Source of the DNA: Acidobacteriaceae bacterium
GTDB taxonomy: Bacteria; Acidobacteriota; Terriglobia; Terriglobales; Acidobacteriaceae
Reading direction: 5' to 3'
NCBI GenBank assembly: GCA_003133425.1
Contig: PKXI01000327.1
Coordinates: 1 to 38,987, forward strand
Length of the DNA: 38,987 nt
Each line of letters opens with the position of its first letter. Position 1 is the first letter of the stretch. The notes beneath the pieces are model-generated. The model did not search any database, was not told the DNA's origin, and worked only from the letters and a program-made list of their open reading frames with translations. Both the position numbers and the translations under genes were made by a program. Shown here one piece after another: positions 24,746 through 32,088 of the stretch.

Positions 24746-26431
24746 CTAAACGAATTCGCGAACGGCGTTGATTGCTCCACCCATCGAACAATCGGCTTCA
24801 CGCGAGACGATTACATCAATCAGGTAAGGAACCTTCGACTTCATCGCCCGATCAAACGCTGTGGACAGATTCCCGGGCTCAAAGACTCTTTCGCCCCTTC
24901 CTCCGAAAGCCTCCACGAGTTTCACATTGTCGGGGTAGATGTGGCCCTTTTCTCCGTCCTTTGAATACCACAGGCTGACTCCATGCTCGTAGCCATAGGC
25001 ATACTTCTGATTCTGGCGGATCAATCCGAGGTAGCCATTGTTGACTACCACGACGATGACAGGCAGGTCGTATTGCCCGGCCATGGCCAGCTCTTCCACC
25101 ATGAAGAGCAATCCTGCGTCGCCCACCACAACGACGCATGGGTCGTTGGGACAGGCTACCTTGGCGCCAATTGCAGCCGGCAGTTCATAGCCGAGCGTGC
25201 CCGCTCCACCTGAAGGAATATAGCGGCGCGGCAGTTCGATGTCCTGTAGCTGGCCCGACCATATCTGCGTAATGCCGCAGCCGGCGGTGAAGATCGTGTT
25301 AGGCGGGAAGAACTTGTTGAGTTCCTGGAAAACCCGGTGCGGACGAATCGGCACCTCGTCGAGTTCCATGGGGCGATGCAACTGGGTGCGGGTTTCAGGC
25401 AGTTTCTTGACCCGCTCCGACGGCTGCGGATGATAGCCGCGCTTCTTTGCTTCTTCAAGCAGCGCAACCAAGGCGCTCTTTGCGTCAGAAACGATGCCTA
25501 CATCCGCCGGGATCACATTGCCGATCTGATGAGGTTCAATGTCGATGTGGATGAATTTGCGGTTTCCCTTGTACACATCGAGCTTGCCCGTGTGCCGGTC
25601 GGTGAAGCGACAGCCGACACCAATCACAAGGTCAGATTCGAGGAACGTCTTATTGCCGATCGGCTGGCCGACTTGAATGCCGGCGTGCCCTGCGTTCAGC
25701 GGATGCTCGTAGGGAAGGCCGCCCTTGCCCATGTAAGTCATGATCACCGGGATCTGAAGGTACTCGGCCAACTCACGAAATTCCGCAGTTGCGTCGGAAA
25801 GAATTACGCCGCCACCCAAAATCATGAGCGGGGCCTTGGCTTCCATAATCAGATCCATGGCCTGGCTGATGGCTTTTGGTTCCGCTGTTGGCCTGGTCCA
25901 GGGCAATGGGCCATCTTTCGCCGGATCATAGTCAATCTCCGCCATCTGCACGTCGAGTGGCAGATCGATGAGCACAGGGCCCGGACGCCCGCTACACGCT
26001 GTGCGAAACGCCTCGCGCATGACACCGGGGACGTCAGCCGGGTTGGTAACGCACCAGGTCGCTTTTGAAACCGTCTTTGCGATGGTCGCAATGTCGACAC
26101 ACTGGAAGGCACCTTTGCCAAACGAACTTACGTTGGCGTTGCCGGTAATGGCGATCAGAGGAATTGAATCCGCCTGTGCCGTGTAAAGGCCGGTAACGAA
26201 GTTCGTAGCACCCGGGCCGGAGGTGCAAATTGCGAGTGCCAGCTTTCCGGAGACTCGGAAGTATCCGTCTGCTGCGTGCAATGCACCCTCTTCGTGGCGG
26301 GCAATATAGTGCTTGATCTTTGACTTTTGTAAAAATCCGTAAACCGGATTAATTGCGGCGCCGGGTATACCAAATGCAACGCGGATACCCTCATCTTCAA
26401 GAATCCTAACAACTACTTCTGCAACCTTCAT
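24746..26431 (-). CDS. Glyoxylate carboligase-like ThDP enzyme
   Basis: Predicted 561-residue cytoplasmic enzyme. The start at 26431 has GAGG upstream and gives MKVAEVVVRILEDEGIRVAF; a longer frame to 26485 adds 18 unlikely residues. The closest match I recognise is glyoxylate carboligase (tartronate semialdehyde synthase): GIPGAAINPVYGF, ADSIPLIAITGNA, FTDRHTGKLDVYKGNRKF, HIDIEPHQIGNV, and the ThDP motif GDAGLLFMVEELAM leading to NNGYLGLIRQNQ. The reaction would join two glyoxylates to tartronate semialdehyde plus CO2. One residue is odd. IARHEEGA carries Glu47 where, from memory, E. coli Gcl has Val51; that Glu is the canonical one in other ThDP enzymes. An acetolactate-synthase-like activity therefore cannot be excluded. 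The neighbouring garR, which consumes tartronate semialdehyde, supports the Gcl role. Confidence 0.78.
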   Translation of the reverse strand: MKVAEVVVRILEDEGIRVAFGIPGAAINPVYGFLQKSKIKHYIARHEEGALHAADGYFRVSGKLALAICTSGPGATNFVTGLYTAQADSIPLIAITGNANVSSFGKGAFQCVDIATIAKTVSKATWCVTNPADVPGVMREAFRTACSGRPGPVLIDLPLDVQMAEIDYDPAKDGPLPWTRPTAEPKAISQAMDLIMEAKAPLMILGGGVILSDATAEFRELAEYLQIPVIMTYMGKGGLPYEHPLNAGHAGIQVGQPIGNKTFLESDLVIGVGCRFTDRHTGKLDVYKGNRKFIHIDIEPHQIGNVIPADVGIVSDAKSALVALLEEAKKRGYHPQPSERVKKLPETRTQLHRPMELDEVPIRPHRVFQELNKFFPPNTIFTAGCGITQIWSGQLQDIELPRRYIPSGGAGTLGYELPAAIGAKVACPNDPCVVVVGDAGLLFMVEELAMAGQYDLPVIVVVVNNGYLGLIRQNQKYAYGYEHGVSLWYSKDGEKGHIYPDNVKLVEAFGGRGERVFEPGNLSTAFDRAMKSKVPYLIDVIVSREADCSMGGAINAVREFV

Positions 26432-26492
26432 GGCTAATCCTCTTAGTACAAATTCTGATAACGGTATTGCCTTGCGCGAACGCACACGTTGG

Positions 26493-27380
26493 TTACCGCT
26501 TGACTTCTACATGTGCAAGCTTTTCGTAGAACTGCACCATGGCTCCGTGATCAAGGTCACCCATCCCATCAGCTTTGAGTGCTTGCATGATCTCCATCAC
26601 GACAGCCGATAGCGGCAGCGACACGCCGATTTCGTGACTGGTTTCCAGCACATTCCCCAGATCTTTGATGTGCAGGTTGATGCGGAAGCCGGGATTGAAT
26701 TTCCGGTCCATCATGAGCGGGGCCTTGGCATCGAGGACTGTGCTTCCAGCCAGACCGCCGCGGATCGCCTTGTACACAAGGTCCGGGTCAACGCCAGCTT
26801 TGGTTGCCATCACCAGCGCTTCTGAAACCGCTGCGATGTTAATGGCGACGATGATCTGATTGGCGAGCTTGGTGACATTGCCGGCTCCTACGGTTCCTGT
26901 CAGCACAGCCGAAGATCCCATCGCTTTGAAGATTGGGAGTATCTCGTCGAAATCCGCTTGCGCTCCTCCGACCATGATGGAAAGGGTTCCATCGATAGCT
27001 TTGGGCTGACCGCCGCTTACCGGCGCGTCGAGCATGCGGATGCCTTTCTGAGATAGTGCCGCGGAAACTTCCCTGGCGACTAGAGGAGCGATCGAACTCA
27101 TATCAACAACGATCGAACCCTTCTGTGCACCTTCAATGACACCGTCTTTGCCCAGAACTACCGTCTTCACCTGCGGTGAATTAGGCAGCATGGTGATGAT
27201 GGTGTTGGCTTTTGAAGCCGCATCTCTGGGCGAGACGGCGACTTCGGCCCCGGCCTGCTTCAACTCTTCCAAAGCTGCCTTGTCAATGTCGAAGACAACC
27301 AGTTCGTGTCCGGCCTTGATGAGGTTTTTGCTCATGGGTTTGCCCATGATCCCTAATCCGATGAATGCAATCTTGCTCAT
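26493..27380 (-). CDS. garR: Tartronate semialdehyde reductase (2-hydroxy-3-oxopropionate reductase)
   Basis: Predicted 295-residue NAD(P)H-dependent reductase of the beta-hydroxyacid dehydrogenase family, reducing tartronate semialdehyde to D-glycerate. The length and almost every family block agree with E. coli GarR/GlxR: the Rossmann motif FIGLGIMGKPMSKNL (residues 6-20), ITMLPNSPQVK, IVVDMSSIAPLVAREVS, the substrate-binding segment LDAPVSGGQPKAIDGTLS, and the catalytic-lysine segment GAGNVTKLANQ. IRGGLAGSTVLDAKAP also matches. The start at 27380 gives the standard N-terminus MSKIAFIG but has only a weak ribosome site, which suggests coupling to the upstream gene 55 nt away. It lies directly before the carboligase-like gene, which would make its substrate. 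Confidence 0.92.
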   Translation of the reverse strand: MSKIAFIGLGIMGKPMSKNLIKAGHELVVFDIDKAALEELKQAGAEVAVSPRDAASKANTIITMLPNSPQVKTVVLGKDGVIEGAQKGSIVVDMSSIAPLVAREVSAALSQKGIRMLDAPVSGGQPKAIDGTLSIMVGGAQADFDEILPIFKAMGSSAVLTGTVGAGNVTKLANQIIVAINIAAVSEALVMATKAGVDPDLVYKAIRGGLAGSTVLDAKAPLMMDRKFNPGFRINLHIKDLGNVLETSHEIGVSLPLSAVVMEIMQALKADGMGDLDHGAMVQFYEKLAHVEVKR

Positions 27381-27435
27381 TTTTGAGTGCCCAACTTTCT
27401 TTACAGCAAATGAGAATCCAGAGGATCCCGGTTCA

Positions 27436-27849
27436 CTAAAACTGCCCTGCGTTTGCCAGCTCTGCCAGTGATTCGGTAATTGACTGGTCTTCGTTCAGGG
27501 CCAGACCGCTTACTCCAATTGCACCCAGCACTTTGCCCTTCGGATCGGTCAGCAGGTTTCCACCGGGAAGCGGCGTCATGCGCTTTCCAAAATAGCTGGC
27601 TTCAAGGTGGTCGCGCTCAAGGCGTGCCTGAAACTTATCTGTAGATACGCCCATGCGGACTGCCGTAAACGCCTTGTTCTGCGAAATCTCGATGCTGCGC
27701 AGTGGCGCTCCTTCCATGCGCGCAAAGCCAACAAGGAATCCGCATTCGTCGCACACTGAAACACAGATTGGCCGATGAAAGTCCGCCGTTGCTTTTGTGA
27801 CTGCTGCGCCAATCAGTTTCTGGACTCCTTCAAGAGTCAGCATTTCCAT
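27436..27849 (-). CDS. GlcG/HbpS-like small protein
   Basis: Predicted 137-residue protein of the HbpS/GlcG family. The start at 27849 has AAGGAG eight bases upstream. Recognisable parts are the N-terminal helix ending ISQNKAFTAVRMGV, FGKRMTPLPGGNLL in the middle, and GKVLGAIGVSGLALNEDQ near the C-terminus. GlcG is encoded in the E. coli glycolate (glc) operon, and its biochemical role is not well established. HbpS relatives bind haem. No signal peptide is present, so it is probably cytoplasmic. It is the first gene after the operator-bearing promoter at 28012-28040 and leads garR, the carboligase-like gene and the permease. Confidence 0.82.
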   Translation of the reverse strand: MEMLTLEGVQKLIGAAVTKATADFHRPICVSVCDECGFLVGFARMEGAPLRSIEISQNKAFTAVRMGVSTDKFQARLERDHLEASYFGKRMTPLPGGNLLTDPKGKVLGAIGVSGLALNEDQSITESLAELANAGQF

Positions 27850-28011
27850 CGCATTCTCCTTCTCCGCCTTGTGGCAACAAAACTTCCTGCGCTACATCTT
27901 CAAATGGAATTGGTCGTAGGAGGATACGAGGTTCGGCCTCGCTGGCCTTATTCCCCAGATTGAGGAGTCCTTGCCAATTCCGATCTGCAAGTGAAATTAT
28001 TCCTGGCGGCA

Positions 28012-28040
28012 ATGGTAGTTTGGTCAGACCATCTTGTCAA
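28012..28040 (-). promoter_or_regulatory. Promoter with FadR-type operator in the spacer (block C)
   Basis: On the minus strand, TTGACA (28040-28035), a 17-nt spacer and TACCAT (28017-28012) form a promoter. The operator TGGTCTGACCA (28031-28021 read on the minus strand) lies inside the spacer. The -35 to operator distance and the -10 hexamer are the same as at 11465-11493. It would drive the GlcG-like gene with a 5' UTR of about 155 nt. Confidence 0.72.
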
Positions 28041-28497
28041 TTCCATCGCTCCTTTCGATCCGTACAGTAAATACCTGGCAAACTTCCTGGGCTGTGCTTT
28101 CCCTGAAAAAGGCGTTCTTCGGCCTTAACTCCCTCTCAAGGCTCTTCGGAGAAGATCGGAAGGTCTTGCCGCCCCCCTTCTCTTCAAGGAAAGGCCCATG
28201 CGAATCGCGAGATGGGTTCTCTGGGAAATGTGATTTCGGGGCATCGCGCGGGGCTGGCGCCCAGCCTGCGACCTCCGTGTTTATTTTCAGATACTTGCGA
28301 TGTGTTTCGATATGTTCCCGCCGTGGTTTGGATTCGTCGTCAGCTGCGCTGCCTTTGGATTTCTTCAATGGAACCGCTTTCCCCTCAGCCTATTGAGCCC
28401 GCAGTCTTCAAACTCATCCACTTCCGAGTCCGGCAAGCCTGGAAACGAGCCTGATTTGCACATACCCGATTCCCCCGATTCGCGCGATACTGTGTGC
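28041..28497. other. Intergenic gap between catabolic and housekeeping regions
   Basis: About 460 nt separate the block C promoter from hpt. Open frames run through it, including one continuous with hpt, but their codons look non-coding and no ribosome site supports them. A small stem (GGCTGG/CCAGCC, 28252-28266) is visible. The hpt promoter should lie near the right end but was not identified with confidence. Confidence 0.4.
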
Positions 28498-29043
28498 ATG
28501 GCTACCATGACCTACCAGGGGCTTGAAGTTCTTTTTTCGCGCCAGCAGATCGCCGAACGCGTCACCGAAATGGGCGCGCAGATAACCAATGACCTCAGCG
28601 GCGAGAAACTGGTCATGATTGGCGTCCTCAAGGGCGCGGCGCCTTTTCTGGCCGACCTTTCGCGAGCTATTCAGGTTGACGCAACCTTCGACTTTGTCGC
28701 AACGACCAGCTACGGCAAGGGGCAGCGTTCCTCCGGCGCGGTCAAGCTCATCAAGGACCTTGACCACTCCATCGAGGGGAAGAATGTGCTGGTAGTCGAG
28801 GATATTCTCGACACCGGCCTCACGCTCTCTTACCTGCGCAAGCTTTTTTTGCAGCAGCACCCGAAGAGCCTGCGCATCGCCACGCTGCTCGACAAACCCT
28901 CGCGGCGCATTGAAAAGATCGAGGCCGACTATGTGGGTTTCTCCATTCCCAACCTTTTCGTCATCGGCTACGGAATGGATTACGCTGAGCGCTACCGGAA
29001 TCTGCCTGATATCTGCGTGATGCCTCCTGGGGACCAGGAATAG
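28498..29043 (+). CDS. hpt: Hypoxanthine(-guanine) phosphoribosyltransferase
   Basis: Predicted 181-residue cytoplasmic purine-salvage enzyme converting hypoxanthine or guanine plus PRPP to IMP or GMP. The ATG at 28498 gives the normal family length; the open frame to 28300 would add 66 low-complexity residues without family similarity. The PRPP-binding signature VVEDILDTGLT is at residues 99-109. The early loop VLKGAAPF (43-50), the flexible loop SYGKGQRSSG (71-80) and the C-terminal VGFSIPNLFVIGYGMDYAERYRNLP-type base pocket are all present. A second Met at 28507 is an alternative start. It precedes deoC by 165 nt on the same strand, so both may serve nucleoside salvage. Confidence 0.92.
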   Translation: MATMTYQGLEVLFSRQQIAERVTEMGAQITNDLSGEKLVMIGVLKGAAPFLADLSRAIQVDATFDFVATTSYGKGQRSSGAVKLIKDLDHSIEGKNVLVVEDILDTGLTLSYLRKLFLQQHPKSLRIATLLDKPSRRIEKIEADYVGFSIPNLFVIGYGMDYAERYRNLPDICVMPPGDQE

Positions 29044-29208
29044 CTGCTCTGGGATAACCGCGCCGGCGCGACCGGTTGTAAACCCTACCCGAACTTTGGC
29101 ATCCAAACGTTTGGTCCCGACGTCCGGGAAGCACTATACTCATCTCCCGGAGAGTGCGCGGCGAGCCGGCCGTGGCGAGTGGCATTCCGCAACCCAGGAG
29201 CAATAACC

Positions 29209-29961
29209 ATGACTGTGCCGATTCCCATTGAGCAAGCGGACCTTGAATTTGACAACGGCACATTCGATTCGGCTGCGTTCGCCGCCAATGCTCTCAGCTG
29301 CTGGCAAGCGCTGGCCGGGGTGATTGACCACACTCTGCTGGAGCCCGACGCAACGCGCTCGCAAGTGGAACGCCTTTGCGACGAGGCCATCCGCTATCGA
29401 TTTGCCTGCGCCATGGTCAACCCGGTCTGGGCCTCAACGGCTGTGGGCGTGCTTTCGGGGACCGGCATTCCCGTCGGCGCGGTTATCGGGTTCCCCTTCG
29501 GTGCTTCACTGGTCTCCACACTACGCCAGGAAGCGGCCGCCCTGATTCGGTTGGGTGCGCGCGAGTTGGACATGGTGATCCCCATTGGCCAGCTCAAGAG
29601 CGGCAACCACCAGGCCGTCCACCACACTATCCACGCGGCGGTGACCGTCGCCCACCATCACGGTGCTCTGCTCAAGGTGATTCTTGAGACATCACTCTTG
29701 AGTATGGAAGAAAAACTACGGGGCGCGGAGATCGCTATCCAGGCTGAAGCGGACTTCATCAAGACCTCGACTGGATTCCGCGGCGGCGCGACCCCGGCCG
29801 ACGTTGCCCTGATGCGTGGTGTGGCTGGGGGGCGCTGCGGAGTCAAGGCATCGGGTGGAATTCACACCCTGGCGGGCGTGAAGGCCCTGCTTGAGGCCGG
29901 CGCCAACCGCATTGGAGCGTCGGCGTCAGTTGCGATCGTGCGAGAGTTGGGAGCGGAATAA
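29209..29961 (+). CDS. deoC: Deoxyribose-phosphate aldolase
   Basis: Predicted 250-residue class I aldolase cleaving 2-deoxyribose 5-phosphate to glyceraldehyde 3-phosphate and acetaldehyde. The ATG at 29209 has AGGAG eight bases upstream; a GTG at 29179 is less likely. The Schiff-base lysine is Lys185 in FIKTSTGF. The proton-relay residues Lys213 (VKASGGI) and Asp121 (ELDMVIPIG) are present. VIDHTLLEPDAT (39-50) is the N-terminal family signature. The N-terminal 30 residues are longer than in E. coli and are not conserved. With hpt it suggests a nucleoside-salvage neighbourhood. Confidence 0.92.
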   Translation: MTVPIPIEQADLEFDNGTFDSAAFAANALSCWQALAGVIDHTLLEPDATRSQVERLCDEAIRYRFACAMVNPVWASTAVGVLSGTGIPVGAVIGFPFGASLVSTLRQEAAALIRLGARELDMVIPIGQLKSGNHQAVHHTIHAAVTVAHHHGALLKVILETSLLSMEEKLRGAEIAIQAEADFIKTSTGFRGGATPADVALMRGVAGGRCGVKASGGIHTLAGVKALLEAGANRIGASASVAIVRELGAE

Positions 29962-29964
29962 GAA

Positions 29965-30145
29965 CAGTGGTCAGTTTTCAGTTGTCAGTTGTCAGTTTTC
30001 CCGCGGCGGCTCCTGAACCGACCCGAGCTGAGATTTTCTCCCCACCGATTTTACGTCCGAAATCCAGAGTCCAAGGGACCATCCTGCCGTTCACGAAGCA
30101 ACGACCTTGAATGGGTGGCAACTGACAACTGAGAACTGACCACTG
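29965..30145. repeat. Inverted pair of a CAGTTGT-type short repeat
   Basis: The left arm (29965-29991) is a run of degenerate 7-mers (CAGTTTT, CAGTTGT). The right arm (30119-30145) is its reverse complement with 26 of 27 bases matching. Between them are 127 nt without a gene. The arms could pair into a very long stem or mark a small mobile or recombination-generated cassette. The element fills the gap between deoC and the SpoIIE-type phosphatase. Confidence 0.65.
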
Positions 30146-30182
30146 ACAACTGTCCTTTGCGTTATCATTCCCTTCGACACAT

Positions 30183-31994
30183 ATGACCGAAATTCCCCAA
30201 TCTCCGCCGCATGGAACCGAGTTCGAGGGCGACTATCGCCCCGCCAGCGATGTGCTTCTCGACCCCATCAACCCGCGCGTTGAACCTGCCGACGTCGCGT
30301 ACCTGATGAAGCTAACAGACGCGCTGAACACTACGCTGGACCTGCAAACGCTGCTCAATCGAACGTCTGAGCTTGTGCGCGCCGTAATTCATTACCGGAT
30401 ATTCGCCATTTTTCTGCTCAACGACCGCACCCACGAGTTGCGCATGCGGTTCCAGATCGGCCACACGCCCCAGGTGGAACGGACGCGCATCCCGGTCGGC
30501 AAGGGCGTAGTTGGGCAAGTCGCCCTCACGCGCCTACCCGTGCTTCTTAACGATGTCACCAGCGAAGAGCACTACGTCAGCGCCAATCCGGACGTCCGCT
30601 CCGAGCTCGCGGTGCCGCTGATTGCCAAGAACCGCCTCATCGGAGTCATGGATCTGGAGAGCACAGAGACGGGCTACTTCAAACCAGAGCATCTCCGCGT
30701 GCTCACTGTCACTGCCTCACGCATCGCCCAGGCCATCGAGAACGCCAGGCTTTACGCCCGTGTCTCCCGCCAGGCGCAGACGCTCGAGGTGCTCAACGAG
30801 ATCTCCGTCGAACTGGCATCGATTCTGGAACTGGGCCCGCTGCTGGAACGCGTGGGCCAGCTTCTGCGCCGCCTCATCGATTACCAGATGTTCACCATCA
30901 TGCTGCTGGACGAGAAGGGTGAAACGCTGATCACCCGCTACGCATGGCGGTTCGGTTCCGCCCATGCGCCACTGCGCCGCATCCCCGTGAACAGCGGACT
31001 GGTGGGCGCAGCGGTGCGTGAATGGCGCCACGTGAATGTCCCTGATGTAAGCAAGGACCCGCGCTATCTGCCCATGAACGAGGAGACCCGATCCGAGTTG
31101 GTGATGCCTCTCTTTTACAAGGGCCGCATCATCGGCGTGCTCGACCTGGAACACACACGCCCCCATTTCTTCACGGAAGAACATGAGCGCGTACTGACGA
31201 CGCTGGCCGCACAGGTAGCGATCGCAATTGAAAACGCCCGGCTGTACCAGGCTGTCCGCACCCAGGAACGTCAACTTGAACGCGATATCGCCATGGCACG
31301 TGAGGTGCAGCTGCGCCTGCTGCCCTCGGCCGCGACTTCGCATCCACACGCTGAGATGGCGGTCCGTTTTCTACCGGCACGCACCATCGGCGGCGATCTC
31401 TACGACTTTCTCGATTACGGCGATGGACGAACCGCCATCGTGCTTGGCGACGTGAGCGGAAAAGCTGCGCCCGCGGCGCTGTTTGCTGCGCTGGTCAGCG
31501 GCATCATGCGCGCAGCGGCCGCACAGCAGCCGGAGCCTGCGCAGATGTTGAAGCTGCTCAACGATGCTCTTCAGGAGCGCAAGCTCGAGTCGCAATATGT
31601 CACCATGCTTTTCGCGCTTTGGAACGACCAGAACCAGACGTTGACGGTGGCCAACTCCGGCGCAGTTCAGCCGGTCTTCTGCCGCTCCGGCCAGTCTGTG
31701 ACCGTTAAGGTTGAGGGCTTCCCGCTTGGGCTGTTTCCGGATGTCACGTATGAGGAGTTCAACCTGGCCACTCAGCCTGGGGACGCTATTGTCTTCGTGT
31801 CGGATGGAATCCTTGACGCCGAAAACGGAAAGGAAGAGATGTACGGAGAGGAACGGCTAGCCGGCCTGCTCTGCGCCCACCGCGAACAGCCCGCACTCGA
31901 GATTGCCGACGCGATCCTCGAAGACGTGTCGCGTTTCCAGGGCACGAAGGACCGCTTCGATGACGAAACTATCATCGTGCTGCGCGTCCGCTAA
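30183..31994 (+). CDS. GAF-GAF-SpoIIE (PP2C) phosphatase, RsbU-like
   Basis: Predicted 603-residue cytoplasmic signalling protein with no membrane segment. Two GAF sensor domains (about 40-190 and 205-355) show paired repeats: IPVGKGVVGQV and IPVNSGLVGAAV, then VPLIAKNRLIGVMDLES and MPLFYKGRIIGVLDLEH. A linker helix (QERQLERDIAMAREVQLRLLP) leads to the SpoIIE/PP2C phosphatase domain. Metal-binding residues lie in GGDLYDF (403-409), GDVSGK (422-427), FVSDGILDAEN and DDETIIV at the C-terminus. The usual GDVSGKG motif reads GDVSGKA here. Such proteins dephosphorylate anti-anti-sigma factors in partner-switching pathways. No partner gene is in the window. The ribosome site before ATG 30183 is weak. 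Confidence 0.87.
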   Translation: MTEIPQSPPHGTEFEGDYRPASDVLLDPINPRVEPADVAYLMKLTDALNTTLDLQTLLNRTSELVRAVIHYRIFAIFLLNDRTHELRMRFQIGHTPQVERTRIPVGKGVVGQVALTRLPVLLNDVTSEEHYVSANPDVRSELAVPLIAKNRLIGVMDLESTETGYFKPEHLRVLTVTASRIAQAIENARLYARVSRQAQTLEVLNEISVELASILELGPLLERVGQLLRRLIDYQMFTIMLLDEKGETLITRYAWRFGSAHAPLRRIPVNSGLVGAAVREWRHVNVPDVSKDPRYLPMNEETRSELVMPLFYKGRIIGVLDLEHTRPHFFTEEHERVLTTLAAQVAIAIENARLYQAVRTQERQLERDIAMAREVQLRLLPSAATSHPHAEMAVRFLPARTIGGDLYDFLDYGDGRTAIVLGDVSGKAAPAALFAALVSGIMRAAAAQQPEPAQMLKLLNDALQERKLESQYVTMLFALWNDQNQTLTVANSGAVQPVFCRSGQSVTVKVEGFPLGLFPDVTYEEFNLATQPGDAIVFVSDGILDAENGKEEMYGEERLAGLLCAHREQPALEIADAILEDVSRFQGTKDRFDDETIIVLRVR

Positions 31995-32088
31995 CTCGCT
32001 AACTCATCGTCATTCTATTCCCCAGAACTGAGTCTCTGTTCTCTGATCCGATAGACTTAAGGAAGCGACCAGCCACTCCGGAGCCCCC

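Noticed and set aside
28300..28497. 66-residue N-terminal extension of hpt
   Set aside because: The family starts at the Met at 28498 or shortly after. The extension is low-complexity and no ribosome site precedes its start.
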